In this document: positions 33,153 to 42,616 of the stretch, one piece after another
Numbering within the stretch: position 1 is the first letter of the stretch
Layout of the letters: each line of letters opens with the position of its first letter
Source of the DNA: Coriobacteriia bacterium
GTDB taxonomy: Bacteria; Actinomycetota; Coriobacteriia; Anaerosomatales; PHET01
Assembly: GCA_034370385.1 (NCBI GenBank)
Contig: JAXMKZ010000044.1
Span: 1-44,561 of the forward strand
DNA length: 44,561 nucleotides
Direction of reading: 5' to 3'
Program-made: the position numbers and the translations under genes
The notes under the pieces: generated by a model
What the model saw: the letters and a program-made list of their open reading frames with translations, nothing else
Database searches by the model: none
What the model was told of the DNA's origin: nothing

Positions 33153-33180
33153 AAGGCCGCCTCGCCGAGGCGGCCTTCTT
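33153..33180. terminator. Strong intrinsic terminator after rho
   Basis: AAGGCCGCCT (33153-33162), a 5-base loop, and AGGCGGCCTT (33168-33177) form a perfect 10-bp stem followed by a short T-rich stretch (CTTCTTG across the end). The flanking As make it usable for the convergent lipoprotein gene as well. Confidence 0.75.
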
Positions 33181-33249
33181 GCTGCGGAACTCGCGGCGGA
33201 CCTACGCCGAGCGCCATGCGCTAGCAGGCCGATGCGGTGCGCCGGAATC

Positions 33250-34116
33250 CTACTCCGTCATCTGCACCGGAATCTCGACGATGTTTTGCTGGCTGCCGTC
33301 CTTGGCTGAGAGCTCGAACACGATGACCGCTCCGAGTCCGGCGCGCTTGATCGGCCCGAACTCCACGGTCTCGCTCCATGTCCCGCGCGTGCCGGTACCG
33401 CTCGTCGCCGTCACGAACGTATCGACGATGATCAGGCCATCCGGGTCGGTGACGTTGAGTTGATGGGTCGCCTCGAAGACGTTCGATGAGCCCCACGCGG
33501 TGAGTGGGCTCGCGACCGTCTCGCCAGGTGCCGGGTACTCGATGAGGATCGCGGGAAGTTGCCCCTCGAACGCCGCACGGTCGACCGGCGGGTCCACGAC
33601 GATGCCCTCGCCGCCGATTGAGGTGGCCTTCTCGCCGTCGAGGGCGAAGGCGACCCGGTCCACGTCGCTGAACTGGGTGAGGGTGCACACGACCTGAGTG
33701 ACACGGAGCAGCATCGACAGCGACCCTCCGCCGGACGCGAACTCGGGGCTCAGGTCAACGGTTGCGACTCCGTCGTCAACGGCGACACCGTTGAGCCGCG
33801 TGCCCTCAGGAATCGTCGTGCCGAGCCCGAACTCACGCTCTTCCGCGGTCGGTCCAGCGAGCAGGGCCTCCATCGCGGCTTCCGCCAACGCCTCGGTCCC
33901 GCTCGCCGCGCTGGTGCGGGCACCGACGCCGACCTGCTCGCCACGCGTGAAGTAGGCGAGGATGCGCGTCGACTCAGGGGGAGGAGCCGGGGGCGTGGCC
34001 GTTTCTTGGATACCGGGCTGGCGGGTGGGGACGACATCGGCGCCTCCGCTGCATCCGCTCACAGCGAGCAGTGAGAGCGCGCACATCAGGGCGATGACGC
34101 GGGTTCCGGGCTTCAT
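33250..34116 (-). CDS. Lipoprotein with GerMN and Gmad2 domains
   Basis: The 288-residue protein has a signal peptide with a lipobox ending VSGC (Cys22) and is therefore membrane-anchored outside the cell. A GerMN domain (about 50-180, [27 protein letters not shown]...[20 protein letters not shown]) is followed by a Gmad2 immunoglobulin-like domain (about 185-285, [31 protein letters not shown]). The pairing is known from spore-germination and envelope proteins of Firmicutes and from actinobacterial lipoproteins. The ATG at 34116 has AGGAGGT upstream. Transcribed divergently from rpmE. Confidence 0.87.
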   Translation of the reverse strand: MKPGTRVIALMCALSLLAVSGCSGGADVVPTRQPGIQETATPPAPPPESTRILAYFTRGEQVGVGARTSAASGTEALAEAAMEALLAGPTAEEREFGLGTTIPEGTRLNGVAVDDGVATVDLSPEFASGGGSLSMLLRVTQVVCTLTQFSDVDRVAFALDGEKATSIGGEGIVVDPPVDRAAFEGQLPAILIEYPAPGETVASPLTAWGSSNVFEATHQLNVTDPDGLIIVDTFVTATSGTGTRGTWSETVEFGPIKRAGLGAVIVFELSAKDGSQQNIVEIPVQMTE

Positions 34117-34230
34117 CTCGCACCTCCTGGTCGACAGGGTGCTTATTCCCCCTGCAGTACGCTGTACCCCGTGCGCCACCCAACTGACGAGCTTTGGTCA
34201 GCAGAACGTCATAATCGCGGGCAGGGGGCG

Positions 34231-34259
34231 TTTGCCCAACCGTATCCACGGTGCTAGAA
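34231..34259 (+). promoter_or_regulatory. rpmE promoter
   Basis: TTGCCC (34231-34236) and TAGAAT (34254-34259) are separated by exactly 17 bases, 60 bases before rpmE. Strong match to a vegetative promoter; a near-identical layout (TTGCCG-17-TACGAT) precedes the last gene of the window. Confidence 0.7.
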
Positions 34260-34265
34260 TACGCG

Positions 34266-34318
34266 GGCTGTCCTCATGCCTTGGTCGGAAACCAAGGCGC
34301 TATCGGAGGTGTGTAGAA
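34266..34318 (+). ncRNA. Candidate L31 ribosomal-protein leader
   Basis: The 5' leader of rpmE contains a hairpin, CCTTGGT (34279-34285), loop CGGAA, ACCAAGG (34291-34297), ending eight bases before the GGAGGTG ribosome binding site. L31 leaders that bind the protein and shut off translation are described in several bacterial groups, including Actinobacteria and Coriobacteria. The match here is by position and a single stem only, not by covariance. Confidence 0.5.
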
Positions 34319-34792
34319 GTGAAGCAAGACATTCACCCGAACTACGAGGCGACCACGGTCGTCTGCTCATGCGGGAACCGGTTCGAGACCCGCTCGACCG
34401 CCGGCGGCGAGTTGCACCTTGAGCTGTGCAACGCTTGTCACCCGTTCTTCACCGGTCAGCAGAAGTTCGTCGATACCGGTGGACGTGTCCAGCGCTTCAG
34501 CGACAAGTTCGGCTCTGCGGCCAATGCCGTGCTTGAGAAGGAAGCCGCTGAGAAGGACGCCCGTCGCAAGGCCGCTGAAGAGGCCGCGATGGCCGCCAAG
34601 AAGGAGCGCGAGGCCAAGGATGCCGCCAAGGCCGCCAAGGCTGCCGAGTACGAGGTCAAGTCCGCCAAGGGCGCTGCCAAGGCCACTGACGTCGACGAGG
34701 TTGTCGATGAGGCGGCCGAGGAGATCGTCGCCGAGACCACCGAGGTGGTAGCTGACGCGCCGGCCGACTCCGGCGAGGAAGCCGCCGAGTAG
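34319..34792 (+). CDS. rpmE: Ribosomal protein L31, zinc-binding form with long charged tail
   Basis: The N-terminal 70 residues are ordinary L31: [62 protein letters not shown], with the four zinc ligands in C-x-C and C-x2-C. After that come about 85 residues rich in Ala, Lys and Glu ([22 protein letters not shown]...), turning strongly acidic at the end. L31 is normally 66-90 residues, so the 157-residue length is unusual. The GTG at 34319 follows GGAGGTG by seven bases. Confidence 0.95.
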   Translation: MKQDIHPNYEATTVVCSCGNRFETRSTAGGELHLELCNACHPFFTGQQKFVDTGGRVQRFSDKFGSAANAVLEKEAAEKDARRKAAEEAAMAAKKEREAKDAAKAAKAAEYEVKSAKGAAKATDVDEVVDEAAEEIVAETTEVVADAPADSGEEAAE

Positions 34793-34827
34793 GTCGTCCG
34801 TTGAGCGGTTCGCACGACTAGAATGGG

Positions 34828-34863
34828 GAGGCGTCGCGGTCAGTGCGACGCCTCTCTTGTTTC
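34828..34863 (+). terminator. Intrinsic terminator after rpmE
   Basis: GAGGCGTCGC (34828-34837), loop GGTCAGT, GCGACGCCTC (34845-34854), then TCTTGTTTC: a perfect 10-bp stem with a T-rich tail, 36 bases after the rpmE stop. Confidence 0.88.
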
Positions 34864-34897
34864 ACAAGGGGTCCCGAGGGGCCACCGAGGAGTGCCC

Positions 34898-35581
34898 ATG
34901 GACGTTCGACTGCTCTACCACACGCCCGAGCCCGAACGCGCCGTCGCGGTCGCGGCGCGCCTGTGCTACGCGCCCGTGGGGGCGGCGCAGCTCATGGAGG
35001 CGATGAGCGACGAGGCCATAACCAAGGTTCTTCGCACGATCCTGACGTCCGGTCACTTGTCGGCGCTTGAGCACGTCAACTACACCTTCGCCATCGATGG
35101 CGTCAGCCGGGCGATGACCCACCAGTTGGTACGCCACCGCCTTGCCAGTTACAACCAGCAGTCGCAGCGCTACGTCTCGTTTGTCGAGGAGCCGACGTTC
35201 GTTGTGCCTCCCAGCGTTGCCGCCGATCCGGACGCCGCGAAGCGGTTCGGCGAGGCGACGGGCGCGGCGTTCGCCGCATACAGGGCGATGATCGACTCAG
35301 GCGTCGATGCTGAGGATGCGCGCTATCTGCTGCCCAACGCCGTCGAGACGAAGATAGTCGTCACCATGAACGTGCGCGAGCTCCTGCACTTCTTCGAGCT
35401 GCGCTGTTGCCGACGCGCCCAGTGGGAGATTCGTGCCTTGGCACTGGTCATGCTTGACCTCGTTGAGCCCACGGCACCCTACATCTTCTGCGACGCCGGC
35501 GCATCATGTCGGCGGGGTGCATGCCGAGAGGGCGCGATGACGTGCGGCGATCCCTATCCCAAGGCCCCGAGACGAGAGTAG
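34898..35581 (+). CDS. thyX: Flavin-dependent thymidylate synthase
   Basis: The 227-residue FAD enzyme makes dTMP from dUMP with methylene-tetrahydrofolate and a reduced pyridine nucleotide. The diagnostic motif RHRLASYNQQSQRY (RHRxxSxNxxSxR) is at about residues 78-91. ATG 34898 follows GAGGAG; the product begins MDVRLLYHTPEPERAVA. C-terminal cysteines (CDAGASCRRGAC) extend the usual end of the protein. Confidence 0.95.
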   Translation: MDVRLLYHTPEPERAVAVAARLCYAPVGAAQLMEAMSDEAITKVLRTILTSGHLSALEHVNYTFAIDGVSRAMTHQLVRHRLASYNQQSQRYVSFVEEPTFVVPPSVAADPDAAKRFGEATGAAFAAYRAMIDSGVDAEDARYLLPNAVETKIVVTMNVRELLHFFELRCCRRAQWEIRALALVMLDLVEPTAPYIFCDAGASCRRGACREGAMTCGDPYPKAPRRE

Positions 35582-35585
35582 GACG

Positions 35586-36620
35586 ATGAGCGACTCTGCA
35601 GCTGCAGTCGAGCGCATGGACTGCCCTATCACCCACACGCACATCGGGGGACAGGCCGTCCTCGAGGGCATCATGATGCGCGGCAAGTTCAACTGGGCGG
35701 TCGCGGTCCGCACGGCGGACGGATCGATCCACACCGAGGAGCACGATCTGCGCTCAGCCGCCAAGAAGCACGGCTGGATGCGCAAGCCGGTCATCCGCGG
35801 CGTCGTCGCGCTTGTCGAGACCCTCGCGCTGGCCATGAAGGCGTTCACGGTTTCGGCCTCGCTGGCTGGCGAGACCGAGGACGAGCAGCTCACCCCCGGC
35901 GAGATCACCTTCTCCCTCGTGATGGGGATCGGCCTGGCTATCGGGATATTCATCATCTTGCCTGCGGTCGTCACGAATCTCACCGGACTGCGCGCCACCG
36001 AGAATCCGTTCCGGTGGAACATCGTCGACGGCGTGCTCCGCGTGGTCGCATTCTTCCTCTACATCTGGGCGATCAGCCGCATGAAGGACATCCAGCGCGT
36101 TTTCGCCTACCACGGCGCGGAGCACAAGACGATCCATGCCTACGAGCACGGCCTGCCGCTTGAGACACCGGTCATCCAGCGTTGGTCGACGCAGCACATG
36201 CGGTGCGGGACCTCCTTCCTGCTGATGGTCATGGTGATCGCCATCCTCGTCTTCTCTCTCGTGCCGGTGAAGGCGATCGCCGCTCAGTGGGGAATCACGA
36301 ACACCCTCGCGATCCTGGGGCTGCTCATCCTGTCACGGATCATCCTGATGCCGCTTGTGGCGGGTCTGGCCTACGAGGTCACCGTGAAGTGGGCCGGTGC
36401 GAACTCGGGCAACCCGATCGTCAAGATGGTGCTGTGGCCCGGCCTGCAGCTTCAGCGTATGACGACACGTGAGCCCGACGACGAGATGATCGAGGTCGCC
36501 GTCGCAGCGATGTCGCTCGTCGTCGCGCGAGAGGAACTTGAGGAGCGCGGCGGCGAGATCGTCGCTGAGGACGTTGCGCCTGAGCCCGAAGCCGCGGAGA
36601 CGCTGGCCGAGCCGGCGTAA
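35586..36620 (+). CDS. DUF1385 family membrane protein
   Basis: The 344-residue protein shows the DUF1385 marks: HIGGQAVLEGIMMRG at the start, FAYHGAEHKTIHAYE near residue 175 and STQHMRCGTSFLL near residue 204, plus about four membrane helices. The conserved His/Glu/Cys set suggests a metal site; the biochemical role is unknown. It commonly sits beside rpmE and prfA, as here. The acidic tail (EEIVAEDVAPEPEAAETLAEPA-like) is variable. Confidence 0.88.
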   Translation: MSDSAAAVERMDCPITHTHIGGQAVLEGIMMRGKFNWAVAVRTADGSIHTEEHDLRSAAKKHGWMRKPVIRGVVALVETLALAMKAFTVSASLAGETEDEQLTPGEITFSLVMGIGLAIGIFIILPAVVTNLTGLRATENPFRWNIVDGVLRVVAFFLYIWAISRMKDIQRVFAYHGAEHKTIHAYEHGLPLETPVIQRWSTQHMRCGTSFLLMVMVIAILVFSLVPVKAIAAQWGITNTLAILGLLILSRIILMPLVAGLAYEVTVKWAGANSGNPIVKMVLWPGLQLQRMTTREPDDEMIEVAVAAMSLVVAREELEERGGEIVAEDVAPEPEAAETLAEPA

Positions 36621-36656
36621 CGTGCTCTGCGGGCAGGCTTAGTCAGCACAGCCACG

Positions 36657-36701
36657 TACATACGTTTTGTATTGACACCGCGTATGTATGCATCGTACTC
36701 T
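36657..36701 (+). promoter_or_regulatory. Promoter and inverted-repeat operator of the MazEF-type pair
   Basis: TACATACG (36657-36664) and CGTATGTA (36681-36688) are perfect 8-bp inverted repeats, 16 bases apart, enclosing a consensus -35 TTGACA (36672-36677). TACTCT (36696-36701) is a likely -10 with an 18-base spacer. The arrangement fits self-repression by the antitoxin and gives this pair its own promoter within the housekeeping cluster. Confidence 0.7.
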
Positions 36702-36722
36702 TGCTTGGAAGAGAGGAGCGCG

Positions 36723-36974
36723 ATGACAGACTACACGCCGAAGCCTGCTCAGTTCCGGTTGCCACCGTGGGCCCACGAGTTCCTTGTCCAGGAGACTGCC
36801 GAGCGCGGGGTCACCAAGACCGACGTCGTGCTTGAGGCCTTGGAGCAGTACAAGCGCACGCGTTTCGAGGAGCTCATGAAGCAGGGCTACCTGGAGATGG
36901 CCGACGAGCACCGCGAGGAGTGCCGCATCTGGGACGCCACACTCCTGGATGGGGCGGAGTCCGACGAATGGTGA
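36723..36974 (+). CDS. Antitoxin partner of MazF-type toxin
   Basis: The 83-residue protein begins MTDYTPKPAQFRLPPWAHEFLVQETAERGVTKTDVVLEALEQYKRTRFEELMKQGY. The strand-helix-helix layout resembles ribbon-helix-helix antitoxins; the C-terminus ([23 protein letters not shown]) is acidic and would bind the toxin. ATG 36723 follows GAGAGGAG. It overlaps the toxin gene by seven bases. Confidence 0.75.
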   Translation: MTDYTPKPAQFRLPPWAHEFLVQETAERGVTKTDVVLEALEQYKRTRFEELMKQGYLEMADEHREECRIWDATLLDGAESDEW

Positions 36975-37309
36975 CGTTGAAGCGGGGAGATGTCCTACGC
37001 ATCGATTTCGAGCCGGTGATCGGATGCGAACAAGGTGGGGTGCGACCAGCGCTGGTCGTCCAGAACGACGTGGGGAATCGGTACTCACGCACCACGATCG
37101 TGGCGGCCATCACCACCAAGGCCCCGAGCCGTGCGTTTCCGTTCATGGTGGAGCTGCCGGAGGGGACGCTGCCGCGGTCATCGTTCGTCGACTGCGCGCA
37201 GATACGCACGATCGACCTTTCCCGCGTTACTGCCCAGCCGATGGCACACGTGGACCGCGTCACCATGCTCAGGGTCGACGACGCCCTCGCCGCATCGTTC
37301 GGCCTGTGA
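36968..37309 (+). CDS. MazF/PemK-type endoribonuclease toxin
   Basis: The 113-residue protein matches the MazF fold: [50 protein letters not shown], with conserved R in [11 protein letters not shown] and the strand [20 protein letters not shown]. Such toxins cut mRNA or rRNA at short sequences. It ends 88 bases before prfA, so the module is inserted between DUF1385 and prfA. Confidence 0.92.
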   Translation: MVTLKRGDVLRIDFEPVIGCEQGGVRPALVVQNDVGNRYSRTTIVAAITTKAPSRAFPFMVELPEGTLPRSSFVDCAQIRTIDLSRVTAQPMAHVDRVTMLRVDDALAASFGL

Positions 37310-37397
37310 CGCCGACCGGGTCCGCAGCCCGACCGTTGAGGCGTGCTACCATTGCCCGTCCGAAGTACCGATTGGTCGATCAGGGAAGAATCATCAG

Positions 37398-38471
37398 ATG
37401 CGTGAGAAGCTCGAAAAGATACTCGTCGCCTATGACGACCTGACCATGAGGCTTTCTGATCCCGAAGTGTTCGGCGATCAGAAGGAGTACGCGCGTTTGG
37501 CCAAGGAGCAGAGATCACAGGCACCGCTCGCAGCCAAGGCGCGCGAGTATGTGGGCCAGCTTGAGGAGCTCGACCAAGCGCGCGAGGTCATGCGCGCCGA
37601 GGGTGACCCCGAGATGCGAGAGCTTGCCGCCGACGAGGTACACGAGATCGAGGCCACGCTGCCTGCGCTCGAGGACGAGTTGAAGGTGATGATGCTTCCG
37701 GGCGACCCCAACGATGACAAGGACATCATCGTCGAGATCCGTGCGGGCGCCGGTGGCGACGAGGCCGCGATTTTTGCAGGCGACCTGTACCGCATGTACA
37801 CGCGTTACGCGGAGCTGCAGAAGTGGAAAGCCGAGGAGATCGACGCAAACGGTTCGGACACGGGCGGATTCAAGGAAGTCTCGTTCCGCATCCGTGGCGA
37901 CAAGGTCTACTCGAAGATGAAGTTCGAGTCGGGAGTTCACCGCGTTCAGCGGGTGCCGGTGACCGAATCACAAGGGCGGATCCACACCTCCACGGCGACC
38001 GTTGCCGTGCTGCCTGAAGTTGAAGACGTCGAAGTCGAGGTCAAAGCCAACGACCTGCGCATCGACGTGTACCGCTCGAGCGGTCCCGGCGGCCAGAGCG
38101 TCAACACCACGGACAGCGCGGTGCGCATCACGCACCTGCCATCCGGGCTCGTCGTGCAGTCGCAGAACCAGAAGTCGCAGCTGCAGAACCGTGAGGCTGC
38201 GATGCGGGTTCTCCGCGCTCGACTCTACGAGCAGGAACTCGAGAAGCAGCAGGCTGAGCTCGGTGCGCAGCGGCGGAGCCAGATCGGTTCGGGCGATCGC
38301 TCTGAGAAGATCCGCACCTACAACTATCCGCAAGACCGGGTCACGGATCACCGCATCGGTCTCACGGTCCACAACATCCCTGCGCTCATGGCCGGCGAGA
38401 TCGACGCGCTGGTGGAGGGCCTCGCCGCCGCGGATCGGGCAGAGCGGCTCGCCGCCTTCGCCGAGGCCTGA
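37398..38471 (+). CDS. prfA: Peptide chain release factor 1
   Basis: The 357-residue protein recognises UAA/UAG stop codons. The peptidyl-tRNA hydrolysis motif GGQ is at about residues 231-233 ([17 protein letters not shown]). N-terminal coiled domain, [24 protein letters not shown] and [17 protein letters not shown]-type sequence ([17 protein letters not shown]) all match RF1. ATG 37398 is preceded by AGGGAAG. Confidence 0.96.
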   Translation: MREKLEKILVAYDDLTMRLSDPEVFGDQKEYARLAKEQRSQAPLAAKAREYVGQLEELDQAREVMRAEGDPEMRELAADEVHEIEATLPALEDELKVMMLPGDPNDDKDIIVEIRAGAGGDEAAIFAGDLYRMYTRYAELQKWKAEEIDANGSDTGGFKEVSFRIRGDKVYSKMKFESGVHRVQRVPVTESQGRIHTSTATVAVLPEVEDVEVEVKANDLRIDVYRSSGPGGQSVNTTDSAVRITHLPSGLVVQSQNQKSQLQNREAAMRVLRARLYEQELEKQQAELGAQRRSQIGSGDRSEKIRTYNYPQDRVTDHRIGLTVHNIPALMAGEIDALVEGLAAADRAERLAAFAEA

Positions 38472-38482
38472 GAGACGATTCC

Positions 38483-39352
38483 GTGGTGACCGAGCCGGTC
38501 TGGACGGTGTCAGCCGCGCTTGACTGGACGCGCGAGTATCTGACCCAAAAAGGTGACGAGCACCCTCGCCGGAGCGCCGAATGGCTGCTGTCCGCGGCTA
38601 CGGGCCTGTCCCGAATAGAGCTGTATGCCTTCCATGACCGCCCGCTCACTGCTGACGAACGCCGCGTGCTACGTGACGCCGTCAGGAGGCGAGCCGCAGG
38701 GGAGCCGCTGCAGTATGTGACGGGCGAGGTCGCCTTCCGCCACATCGTCGTGCGCGTCCGCCCGGGCGTGCTCATCCCGCGTCCCGAGACCGAGATCCTC
38801 GTCGGTGAGGTTCTGGCCTACCTCGAGGGGGCAGACGAGTCGGTTGTCGTCGACCTGTGTACCGGCAGCGGGTGCATCGCCCTGTCGGTGGCCCACGAAC
38901 ACCCCGGCGTCACGGTTCATGCCACCGACCTGTCGCCGCTCGGCGTCGAGGTGGCGGCGCAGAACGCCCAGCGGCTCGGGCTGTCAGATCGTGTGCTGAT
39001 CAGCGAGGGCGACCTGTTCGCGGGCGTCGAGGTGGCGCTCAAGGGCCGCGTGGACGTCGTGGTATCGAACCCGCCCTACATCCCGAGCGATGACGTGGTG
39101 AAACTGCCTGCCGAGGTGGCCGGATTCGAGCCGCACCTGGCGCTCGATGGAGGGCCGGATGGACTCGCGATCTTCAGGCGCATACTGTCCGACGCGCGGG
39201 AATGGCTGGTTCCCGGCGGCCTTCTCGCGGTCGAACTTGATGAAAGAACGGTGAAGACAGCGGCTGAAGAAGCGCTACAGTGGTATGAACACGTCAGGAG
39301 TGTTCGGGATCTCACAGGCAGGGACCGTGTTCTTCTCGCGCGACTCCCGTGA
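38483..39352 (+). CDS. prmC: Release factor glutamine methyltransferase
   Basis: The 289-residue SAM-dependent enzyme methylates the Gln of the GGQ motif in release factors. An N-terminal helical domain (GDEHPRRSAEWLLSAATGLSRIELYAFHDRPL) precedes IPRPETEILV, the SAM site VVDLCTGSGCIALS and catalytic NPPY (VVSNPPYIPSDD). GTG start 12 bases after prfA, the usual coupling of enzyme and substrate. Confidence 0.95.
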   Translation: MVTEPVWTVSAALDWTREYLTQKGDEHPRRSAEWLLSAATGLSRIELYAFHDRPLTADERRVLRDAVRRRAAGEPLQYVTGEVAFRHIVVRVRPGVLIPRPETEILVGEVLAYLEGADESVVVDLCTGSGCIALSVAHEHPGVTVHATDLSPLGVEVAAQNAQRLGLSDRVLISEGDLFAGVEVALKGRVDVVVSNPPYIPSDDVVKLPAEVAGFEPHLALDGGPDGLAIFRRILSDAREWLVPGGLLAVELDERTVKTAAEEALQWYEHVRSVRDLTGRDRVLLARLP

Positions 39353-39399
39353 GGCCCCGTTTCACCGAATCAGCACAGCTGAGAAGGAGGGCTCGAAAT

Positions 39400-40041
39400 A
39401 TGACGAAACAGTATCGAGTGGATCCGGAGAACCCTTCCGCCGACGTCATCAATCTCGCCGCCACGGTACTTCTTGACGGCGGGATTGTCGTCTTCCCCAC
39501 CGAGACCGTGTACGGGCTGGGTGCGTTGGCGGACTCGAAGTTCGGTCCCAACGAGATCTTCGAAGTCAAAGTGCGACCCGCCGACCTCCCCATCCCGCTT
39601 CTGGTCGAGACCGAGGATGCACTCGATATCTGGGGCGTCGACGTGCCGGAGTACGCTCACAGCATCGCGCGCGCATGCTGGCCGGGTGCGGTGACTATCG
39701 TTGTGAAGGCCTCGGAAAAGGTGCCCCGCGATTTTCGAGCGCCCGACGGAACCATCGGCCTGCGCAGCCCTGACCATGAGGTCGTTCGCGAGCTCCTTCA
39801 GGCGACCGGCAGCCCAATCTTCGCCACCTCTGCCAACACGCACGGCAATCCGGCCCCGGGTTCGTTTGACGAGGTCGAGCCGCGCATCCTGACCGCTGCC
39901 GATCTCGTCTTGGACGGCGGCGAGACCGAGCATCAGAGTGCTTCCACCGTGGTGCTGTGCACCGGCGATGAACCCGTCATCGTGCGCGAAGGCGCCATCC
40001 CGCCTGATGTCATCATGCAGGCTGCTCACGGCGGTGCCTGA
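39400..40041 (+). CDS. L-threonylcarbamoyladenylate synthase
   Basis: The 213-residue Sua5/YrdC/YwlC protein makes the activated intermediate for the t6A modification of tRNAs reading ANN codons. GGIVVFPTETVYGLGALAD, FEVKVRPADLPIPLLV, and FATSANTHGNPAPGSFDEV are family motifs. ATG 39400 follows AAGGAGG by nine bases. Only the YrdC domain is present; the C-terminal Sua5 domain is absent. Confidence 0.93.
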   Translation: MTKQYRVDPENPSADVINLAATVLLDGGIVVFPTETVYGLGALADSKFGPNEIFEVKVRPADLPIPLLVETEDALDIWGVDVPEYAHSIARACWPGAVTIVVKASEKVPRDFRAPDGTIGLRSPDHEVVRELLQATGSPIFATSANTHGNPAPGSFDEVEPRILTAADLVLDGGETEHQSASTVVLCTGDEPVIVREGAIPPDVIMQAAHGGA

Positions 40042-40068
40042 GCCGCGCCGGATGCAGTTGTTGTGACC

Positions 40069-40112
40069 CGAGACCCCGGTGAGGACTGACGCGCCGGGGT
40101 TTCGCTGTTGTT
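40069..40112 (+). terminator. Intrinsic terminator between the Sua5-type gene and rpiB
   Basis: CGAGACCCCGG (40069-40079) pairs with CCGGGGTTTCG (40094-40104), an 11-bp stem with one G-T pair, followed by CTGTTGTT. Confidence 0.7.
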
Positions 40113-40137
40113 ACCGAAGGCACCGGAAACCTTGGGG

Positions 40138-40143
40138 TACAAT
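40138..40143 (+). promoter_or_regulatory. Likely -10 element of the rpiB-onward operon
   Basis: TACAAT within GGGGTACAAT, 43 bases before rpiB and just after the terminator. No good -35 is seen at standard spacing. Confidence 0.4.
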
Positions 40144-40186
40144 CGGTCCACTCCGCACCGTGAGTCATCGAGGGGGTCACGAACCA

Positions 40187-40636
40187 ATGCGCGTTGCCAT
40201 CGGCTCCGATCACGCGGGTTTCGAGCACAAGGAGATGCTGAGGAACCACCTGGTCGCGGAGGGTCATGTGGTCGCGGACCTCGGAACCAGCTCGGAGGAA
40301 TCCGTCGACTATCCCGACTTCGCGATGGCCGTCGGTCGGGCGGTCTCCTCCGGTGACGCCGAGGCCGGCGTGCTTGTATGCGGCACCGGTATCGGCATGG
40401 CGATAGCCGCCAACAAGATCAAGGGCGTGCGCGCAGCCAACGTCACGAGCCCCGAGTTCGCGCGACTTGCCCGCCTGCACAACGACGCCAACGTGATCAC
40501 CGTCTCGGGACGTTTCGTCTCCGCGGAGATCAATCGGTCCATCGTCGACGCGTTTCTCGCGACGGACTTTGAAGCGGGTCGCCATGCGGACAGGGTTGCC
40601 AAGATCAGCGCCGCCGACCACGGATCCGACACGTAG
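40187..40636 (+). CDS. rpiB: Ribose-5-phosphate isomerase B
   Basis: The 149-residue LacA/RpiB-family enzyme interconverts ribose 5-phosphate and ribulose 5-phosphate. [33 protein letters not shown] and [21 protein letters not shown] carry the active-site residues, with a Cys as catalytic base in VLVCGTGIG. It opens a cluster with glyA, upp and dCMP deaminase that serves pentose, one-carbon and pyrimidine metabolism. Confidence 0.94.
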   Translation: MRVAIGSDHAGFEHKEMLRNHLVAEGHVVADLGTSSEESVDYPDFAMAVGRAVSSGDAEAGVLVCGTGIGMAIAANKIKGVRAANVTSPEFARLARLHNDANVITVSGRFVSAEINRSIVDAFLATDFEAGRHADRVAKISAADHGSDT

Positions 40637-40689
40637 GCGGTCCGTATGACGGGGAGCTCGTCCTTCACCGACGAAAGGAAACGCCGGAC

Positions 40690-41937
40690 ATGTCGCTTTC
40701 TCACATCCGAGCCCAAGATCCCGAGGTTGCGGCGTTCATCGACGCCGAGCTGGCGCGCCAGCGTGCAACGATCGAGCTGATCGCCAGCGAGAACTTCGTC
40801 TCGCCGGCGGTGCTCGAGGCTGCGGGAACCGTTCTCACCAACAAGTACGCCGAGGGCCTTCCGGGCAAGCGCTACTACGGCGGTTGCGAAGAGGTCGACA
40901 AGGTAGAGAGCCTTGCTCGTGAGCGGGCCAAGGAACTGTTCGGCGCAGATCACGCCAACGTCCAGCCGCACGCCGGAGCGCAGGCCAACATGGCCGTGTA
41001 CTACGCGGTGTGCAAGCCCGGTGACACGGTGCTTGGCATGAACCTGGCCATGGGCGGGCATTTGACGCACGGCTCGCCGGTCAACTTCTCGGGCAAGTGG
41101 TTCAACGTCGTGCCCTACGGGCTTGACATGGAGACCGAGACCATCGACTACGACGAGATGGAGCGGCTCGCGCACGAGCACAAGCCGAAGATGATCATCG
41201 CCGGCGCCAGCGCGTACCCCCGCATCATCGACTTCGAGCGTTTCGCGGCGGTCGCCAAGGCGGTCGACGCCGTCCTGATGGTGGACATGGCGCACATCGC
41301 CGGGCTGGTGGCGACGGGCGCGCACCCCTCGCCGATTCCGCACGCTGACTTCGTCACGTCGACGTCGCACAAGACGCTGAGGGGCCCGCGCTCTGGCTTC
41401 GTGCTGTGTACTGAGGAGTGGGCCACCGCACTGGACAAGGCGGTCTTCCCGGGCCTGCAGGGTGGTCCGCTGGAGCACATCATCGCGGCGAAAGCCGTCG
41501 CGTTCAAAGAGGCCATGCAGCCTGAGTTCAAGACCTACATCGACCAGGTGGTGATCAACGCGAAGGCGATGGGTGCCGCGATGGTCGAGTGCGGCCTGAG
41601 GCTCGTCTCCGGCGGCACCGACAACCATCTGATGCTCGTGGACCTCCGCCCTGCCCAGATCACCGGCAAAGAGGCCGAGGCCCTCGTCGAATCGGTTGGC
41701 TTCACCGTCAACAAGAACGCCATTCCCAACGACCCGGAGAGCCCGTTCGTGACGAGCGGTATTCGGGTTGGAACCGCCGCGATGACAACCCGCGGTTTTT
41801 CGGAGGGGGAGGCGCACACTATCGGTTGCCTCATGGCCAATGCCATCTTCAAGCGTGAGGACGCAGCCGCCCTGGAGACCATCCGAACCGAAGTACAGGC
41901 GCTCATCGCCAAGTATCCGCTCTACCCCAACCTGTAG
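40690..41937 (+). CDS. glyA: Serine hydroxymethyltransferase
   Basis: The 415-residue PLP enzyme interconverts serine and glycine, supplying methylene-tetrahydrofolate, also the carbon donor for ThyX upstream. [35 protein letters not shown] and the PLP lysine in [15 protein letters not shown] (about residue 228) are diagnostic. ATG 40690 follows GAAAGGAAAC. Confidence 0.97.
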   Translation: MSLSHIRAQDPEVAAFIDAELARQRATIELIASENFVSPAVLEAAGTVLTNKYAEGLPGKRYYGGCEEVDKVESLARERAKELFGADHANVQPHAGAQANMAVYYAVCKPGDTVLGMNLAMGGHLTHGSPVNFSGKWFNVVPYGLDMETETIDYDEMERLAHEHKPKMIIAGASAYPRIIDFERFAAVAKAVDAVLMVDMAHIAGLVATGAHPSPIPHADFVTSTSHKTLRGPRSGFVLCTEEWATALDKAVFPGLQGGPLEHIIAAKAVAFKEAMQPEFKTYIDQVVINAKAMGAAMVECGLRLVSGGTDNHLMLVDLRPAQITGKEAEALVESVGFTVNKNAIPNDPESPFVTSGIRVGTAAMTTRGFSEGEAHTIGCLMANAIFKREDAAALETIRTEVQALIAKYPLYPNL

Positions 41938-41964
41938 TCCCGACGAGCCGAGGAGACTTCGACG

Positions 41965-42606
41965 ATGGTGGACTTCCCCGACAGCGTGGTGGTCGTCGAT
42001 CACCCTCTCGTGCAGCACAAGCTCTCGATCCTGCGTGACGTCGCAACCGGCGCCAAGGAGTTCCGTGAACTCGTCAAGGAGCTTGCGATGCTCGAGGCGT
42101 ACGAGGCCACCCGCGAGTTCATGCTCGCCGAGACGACGGTCACGACGCCCATCACTCAGACCACGACCAAGGTGTTGGCCGGCAAGAAGGTCGCCGTCAT
42201 ACCGATCCTGCGTGCCGGTCTGGGCATGGTCGAGGGCATCCTCGAGCTCATTCCAGCGGCCAAGGTCGGTCACGTGGGGCTGTACCGGGATCCGGACACG
42301 CTCCAGCCGGTGGAGTACTACTGCAAGCTCCCGGAAGACATCGCCGAGCGCGACGTGCTCATCGTCGATCCGATGCTTGCAACGGGCGGTTCTGCGGCTG
42401 CTGCGATCCAGTTCCTGCGCGAGAAGGGCGCTCGTCACATCAGTCTCCTCGTGCTGATAGCCGCGCCCGAGGGCGTTGCGGAGGTCCTGGCCACCTGTGA
42501 TGACGTGCGTATATTCACCTGCTCTATCGACTCCCACCTCAACGAGCACGGCTATATCGTCCCCGGCCTTGGTGATGCCGGTGACCGGCTGTTCGGCACG
42601 AAGTAG
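41965..42606 (+). CDS. upp: Uracil phosphoribosyltransferase
   Basis: The 213-residue salvage enzyme makes UMP from uracil and [17 protein letters not shown] at the N-terminus, [31 protein letters not shown] in the centre, the PRPP loop [15 protein letters not shown] near 134-148 and the C-terminal [13 protein letters not shown] uracil site are all present. Confidence 0.96.
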   Translation: MVDFPDSVVVVDHPLVQHKLSILRDVATGAKEFRELVKELAMLEAYEATREFMLAETTVTTPITQTTTKVLAGKKVAVIPILRAGLGMVEGILELIPAAKVGHVGLYRDPDTLQPVEYYCKLPEDIAERDVLIVDPMLATGGSAAAAIQFLREKGARHISLLVLIAAPEGVAEVLATCDDVRIFTCSIDSHLNEHGYIVPGLGDAGDRLFGTK

Positions 42607-42616
42607 GGTCGATCAG

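Noticed and set aside
40309-42549. 746-codon open frame on the minus strand across rpiB, glyA and upp
   Set aside because: The plus strand holds three unmistakable enzymes here; the minus frame is a codon-bias shadow with no recognisable domain.
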